The translations under genes were made by a program, and so were the position numbers. A DNA stretch of 64,000 bases from Cucumis sativus (taxonomy: Eukaryota; Streptophyta; Magnoliopsida; Cucurbitales; Cucurbitaceae). Within the stretch, counting starts at the first letter, position 1. Each line of letters begins with the position of its first letter. Below the pieces are notes generated by a model. It was not told the DNA's origin, searched no databases, and was given only the letters and a program-made list of their open reading frames with translations. Shown here one piece after another: positions 60,201-64,000 of this stretch. The stretch is from contig NC_026659.2 of assembly GCF_000004075.3 (NCBI RefSeq), positions 31,080,272 to 31,144,271 of the forward strand. Direction: 5' to 3'.

Positions 60201-63200
60201 AATGAAAACAGACTAAATGGCTTTATCTTTCTCGTGAATAAGGCACACCTATGACTGGCACATTCCGGAATCAATAATGCACCTCATGAAAAATTTAGTG
60301 AAAACCTTCCACAAGTCCTCTTTAATACAATCCCAATTATCTTGTAAAAATGTCATTGCGAAGCCATCCATTCCAATGGATTTATTATTGCAAAGCCAAA
60401 GAACACTGGATTTCAGCTTGAGTAAAAAGGGCATCCAAACCTTCATTCTCTCTTTCCTAGATGGGGATCTTCTTGTCTAAACCTTCCACAAATGGTCTAG
60501 AGATAAAAATGCATATTGTAATAAACGTGACCTCATTTTTTTTTTAAAAAAATGATGTGTTGTCATATTTGTATCGCCCATGCTTTTTATAGATTATACC
60601 TTCTACTACTCACCACATTATGAAAGAAAGAATTTTCATCTCTATGCGGACCTTGTTGTCTCAGACCTTACGTTCTCCCTCCCTAATAAGGCTGTCAAAC
60701 TCAGTTTTCAAGAAAACTCTCTCCTCTCTCAACTCCTTAGCAAGAATCCTATCCTCCTCCAATCAATCCATGCTTCTAACTTCTTCCACAATCTCAGCCT
60801 TCCTTGTTCTTAATCACCAAAAGCAGGCAGATGATGAGAAATAATGTACTACACTCTATGTAAACCACTAAATCTGAACCAACCCACTACAAAATAAGAA
60901 ATGGCATGTCAATCAACATATTACTACGATAAACATCTCCAGTTACAAAATAAATTAGTTAACTGATGACAATAGTAAAAGCTGTATACAAATAAGATTA
61001 AAAGAAAAAAACATCTGAGATGGCATAATGATTTTTCCTGGAACGAGTTAAATTGGGAAAGTAATGCACTGCAAGTGATAAAGTTTAATCAACTCACGGT
61101 TCCTTCTAGCATCTTCAATAATGCCTGTTGAACACCCTCACCAGAAACATCTCTGCTAATATTTAGACTCTCAGCCTGAAAAAGAAGAATACCAGTTACA
61201 AGGTTTACGTTGATATAGTAGATCTTGATACAGAAAAAAAAAAGGGTTAATTGAAGAGACACAAAAACCTTCTTTGTTATCTTGTCAACTTCATCAATGT
61301 AAATCATCCCCTGTTGAGCTGCTTGTACATTGAATTCTGCTGCCTAAATCAATATGAAGTATGCATCAATATTAGCTGCTCATAGATTAGGAGGTCAGAT
61401 CTGGATAATTTATGTACACAGACAGTGCAACGGGGAGAGAAAATAAATAGTAAAAACCAGGATGTCTTTGACTGGAACTGTCATCAAGCATCCAAACAGT
61501 TTAACAAAATTGGTGAGGAAACAACATAGATATACTTCTCTCTACAAGGAAAGGCAAATGATCTTGTAAAAGAAATATAGTGACAGTTCTAACCAGCATT
61601 AAATTCAAGAGCCAAGAAACACCTCATCAATCATAAAGCAACATTGACAAAAAATACAACGCAATAACCGGATATAGAGTTGTCATTTGGTTATTAACTT
61701 TTTCTCTACAGTAGCATTTTCTCGGTTTGTTGAGCTAAATTATCGGTCACTACTACACCACATCAGCTCTCTGCTAGAAGAATGAGAAGATGAAATGCGG
61801 GTTTGGCCAATTTTTCAAATATTCAATTGTTTCATCTTCATAGGAATAGAACAATTTCTTGAGCTCAAAGTTTATCTGAGTTAATAAATACCCTTCTTAG
61901 AAACTAGACTCTTAATTCAATACAAAGTGAAAATAAAAAGAGGAAAACAGACACTATAGCAGAAATATGATATGAATAAAACTATTGCACAAGGCAGAGA
62001 TGAATGACATAAAAATTCAACCACAACTTGATAAAATCAGCAAACTATGAGGGAAATTGCTAAACACGAAGTCAAAGAAATTAACACAAAGCTTACAGCA
62101 AGTAGCTTGTACAAAATTGATTCAACGTCTTCTCCAACATAACCAGCCTGCAAAAAGTAAAAGCATCCTCCCTTAATTCAATAACAAACCCTCATTATTA
62201 TTATTATTATAAACCATTTCGAAAAATTATTATTTTTATGAAACAATTGTTTCTCTTAAGAAAAAAAATGAAAGAATACATGGTCATAAACAAAAGATTG
62301 GAGAACATTTCAATCCTGGCTCTCAAGAACCTCTCTAGGGAAACAAAACTTCATACTCTGGAACAAGAAAATCTGGCTAGGATTTTGAGATAAAAGAGGC
62401 AAGTTTTGTAACATTTTCAAATCACATCTTCCACCTTCAAATATTGCTTAAATCAGCTCATAATTAAGTAGGATCACAAGAAAGAACTAATATCATAAAG
62501 TTAGGATATCTCCATCCGACAAAGAAACTCTGTCCCATTTTTTACCCTTCGGTTGCTATTCTCATATTTTGTTGAGTTTCAACAAAAGACAACTAAATTA
62601 TCCCAAAATTTGTGCTGCAATTTCAGACAAGAAAAAAAAAACAAAAGAAAGTGAAAAATAAATGTTGTATCTGAAATAAATAAATAAATAACTGCAAAAT
62701 GTTGCATACTATCCCGGTCCCAAGAAACTAAGAATTTTTATCAATGAGGCAAGGCTCAAGTTCATGACTTCATTAAGAAATTACCAAGTTTGAGAAATCA
62801 TAAACATAAGTAACTAATAAGGACCGTGGAATTATTCACAAAGAAAGAAGGGCACAGTAAGTTGACTAGAATGTGCCAGAAATTCATAGTAAACATACTA
62901 ACATCTTTTGATGGTTTCCTACAAATAATTAAGAGAGAGAATGAAAGAAAGAAAGAAATTTACCTGTGTTAAAGTTGTAGCATCAGCAAGGACAAATGGC
63001 ACATTCACAAATCGAGCCAAGGTCTTTGCAAGGAGTGTCTTACCTATATTACAATTTGCAAATTAAAACAGGTGTTCGAGGATGCATAATACGATGCCAG
63101 TGACAATCAGTGTCAATACATTGGAATTTGATAACTATAAGAGGTCATACCAGAGCCTGTTGGGCCCATCAAGAGAACATTGCTCTTTTCCAACTCCACA

Positions 63201-64000
63201 CTATCATCATCATCAACCGTATCTTGGGTACCTGATTCATTTCCTGACCTACTACAGAAATCCACAACAATAGTAATGAACGGAAGTCTCAGGTACTTAT
63301 GAAATAACAAATTTGATGCAAATGGTGTATCTTAAATGCAAAAGTTACTGGAGAAACCAACCCTTTTTGCAAGGAAGCATGATATATTCGTTTGTAATGG
63401 TTATGTACGGCCACAGAAAGTACCTGAGAAAGATAGAGAAAGCCAACTTTGAAATTTTACAATAGTTCACAAAATAATAATGCAATAAATCACCACGTGA
63501 TGATATAATTTCTCCTTGCCACAACAATCACCTAAATTTCACAAAAATATATCCTTCACCAATACACATCATAGCTTACACTCGTTGACTCCTAGTTATC
63601 AACGTGCTAGAGGGTGGTCAAACTTCAAAGACCAAGTGAATGGAGAAATTTAGAAAGAAATTAAAACATGACAAGCTAGACACAATTAAGTGCGTAACGG
63701 CTGATTTACTTAAGCAATATCATTAAAGAGCCTCTAAACTAAATGTGCCCATTTTTATGCAGAAACGCCACAATGAAATGCATACTAATGATAATTCAAT
63801 CAGATCACTGAAAACGGGTATGCAAACCTTCTTGGCTTTTTCTTGGCCAATAACAAATTTGTCCAAGCCCTTGCAAATCTCTTTTGGAGTGGGCAGATCC
63901 TTCCCCAAATTCGATCCTCCCCACTCGTTCTTTTTCCCATCACCAGCGCCATTTCCACCAGAACCCGAAGTGCTTCCATTAGGACCTGTAGCACGAACGA
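57278..64000 (-). CDS. CLPX: ATP-dependent Clp protease ATP-binding subunit ClpX, 5' end outside window
   Basis: AAA+ unfoldase that feeds ClpP; plant CLPX is mitochondrial. Fifteen exons in the window (minus strand): 63828->64000, 63362-63423, 63151-63248, 62964-63043, 62097-62147, 61269-61343, 61098-61175, 59848-59904, 58759-58829, 58563-58662, 58264-58368, 58036-58098, 57836-57958, 57582-57740 and 57278-57346, about 454 codons, all phases matching. Motifs in order: [20 protein letters not shown], Walker A GPTGSGKT split between exons 3 and 4, substrate-pore loop AGYVGEDVE, Walker [20 protein letters not shown], sensor 1 region [20 protein letters not shown] with the arginine finger, and sensor 2 NTGARGLRA. 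All catalytic residues look intact. The zinc-binding and targeting N-terminus lies outside the window. The C-terminus [13 protein letters not shown] is complete. The ~1.2 kb intron between exons 8 and 7 holds a LINE relic. Confidence 0.96.
60213..60820 (-). mobile_element. degenerate LINE ORF2 fragment in a CLPX intron
   Basis: On the minus strand (sense to CLPX) broken frames read in the order of a plant LINE reverse-transcriptase region: [47 protein letters not shown], ...[39 protein letters not shown] and [10 protein letters not shown]. Stops and frameshifts separate them. No 3' tail is visible; only this middle part is left. Confidence 0.75.

Overview
This is a gene-sparse, AT-rich (lots of A/T homopolymers) plant nuclear segment. 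GT–AG introns, a light-harvesting protein gene, plastid and mitochondrial proteins encoded in the nucleus, pollen-type polygalacturonases, and LINE and CACTA transposon debris all point to a flowering plant. Protein similarity to Arabidopsis families and the style of the dispersed repeats suggest a eudicot, plausibly a cucurbit; the species is an inference. All exon coordinates were built by hand from splice signals, reading-frame continuity and family similarity.

Layout. 1-6500: the 3' part of an h-type thioredoxin gene (+, with an unusual WCRPC active site) runs convergently into a methylesterase gene of the MES17 type (-, four exons, one 3.2 kb intron). 6501-20800: about 14 kb without a convincing gene, holding degraded LTR-retrotransposon-like pieces, a 148-bp tandem duplication and several copies of a dispersed palindromic repeat rich in GATAGA/TCTATC. 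20800-23719: a NETWORKED-like (NAB/KIP1) coiled-coil protein gene with a four-unit repeat in its leader. 23720-30570: gene-free, with a three-unit ~215-bp tandem array and more copies of the dispersed repeat. 30574-32090: a dead 5'-truncated LINE.

33000-41350 is the most interesting part. A polygalacturonase (GH28) gene exists as two almost identical copies in inverted, head-to-head orientation (arms ~2.43 kb). They are separated by a ~3.5 kb spacer that holds a ~2.06 kb non-autonomous CACTA transposon. That transposon carries a fragment resembling the C-terminus of BSK-type receptor-like cytoplasmic kinases. The left copy has one 1-base frameshift; the right copy has indels in every exon and practically no substitutions, so either fresh decay or uncorrected sequencing error is possible.

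43679-57000: a run of ordinary, conserved genes on the + strand: an organelle-type GGQ peptide-release-factor-like protein, a glycine-rich small protein, LHCB5 (CP26) and a plastid cupin (PTAC18 type). 57278-64000 (-): most of a mitochondrial-type CLPX gene (15 exons visible, 5' end outside the window), with a LINE relic in one intron. LHCB5 and PTAC18 act in the chloroplast and CLPX in the mitochondrion (inferred from family); no operon-like relationship is expected in this genome.
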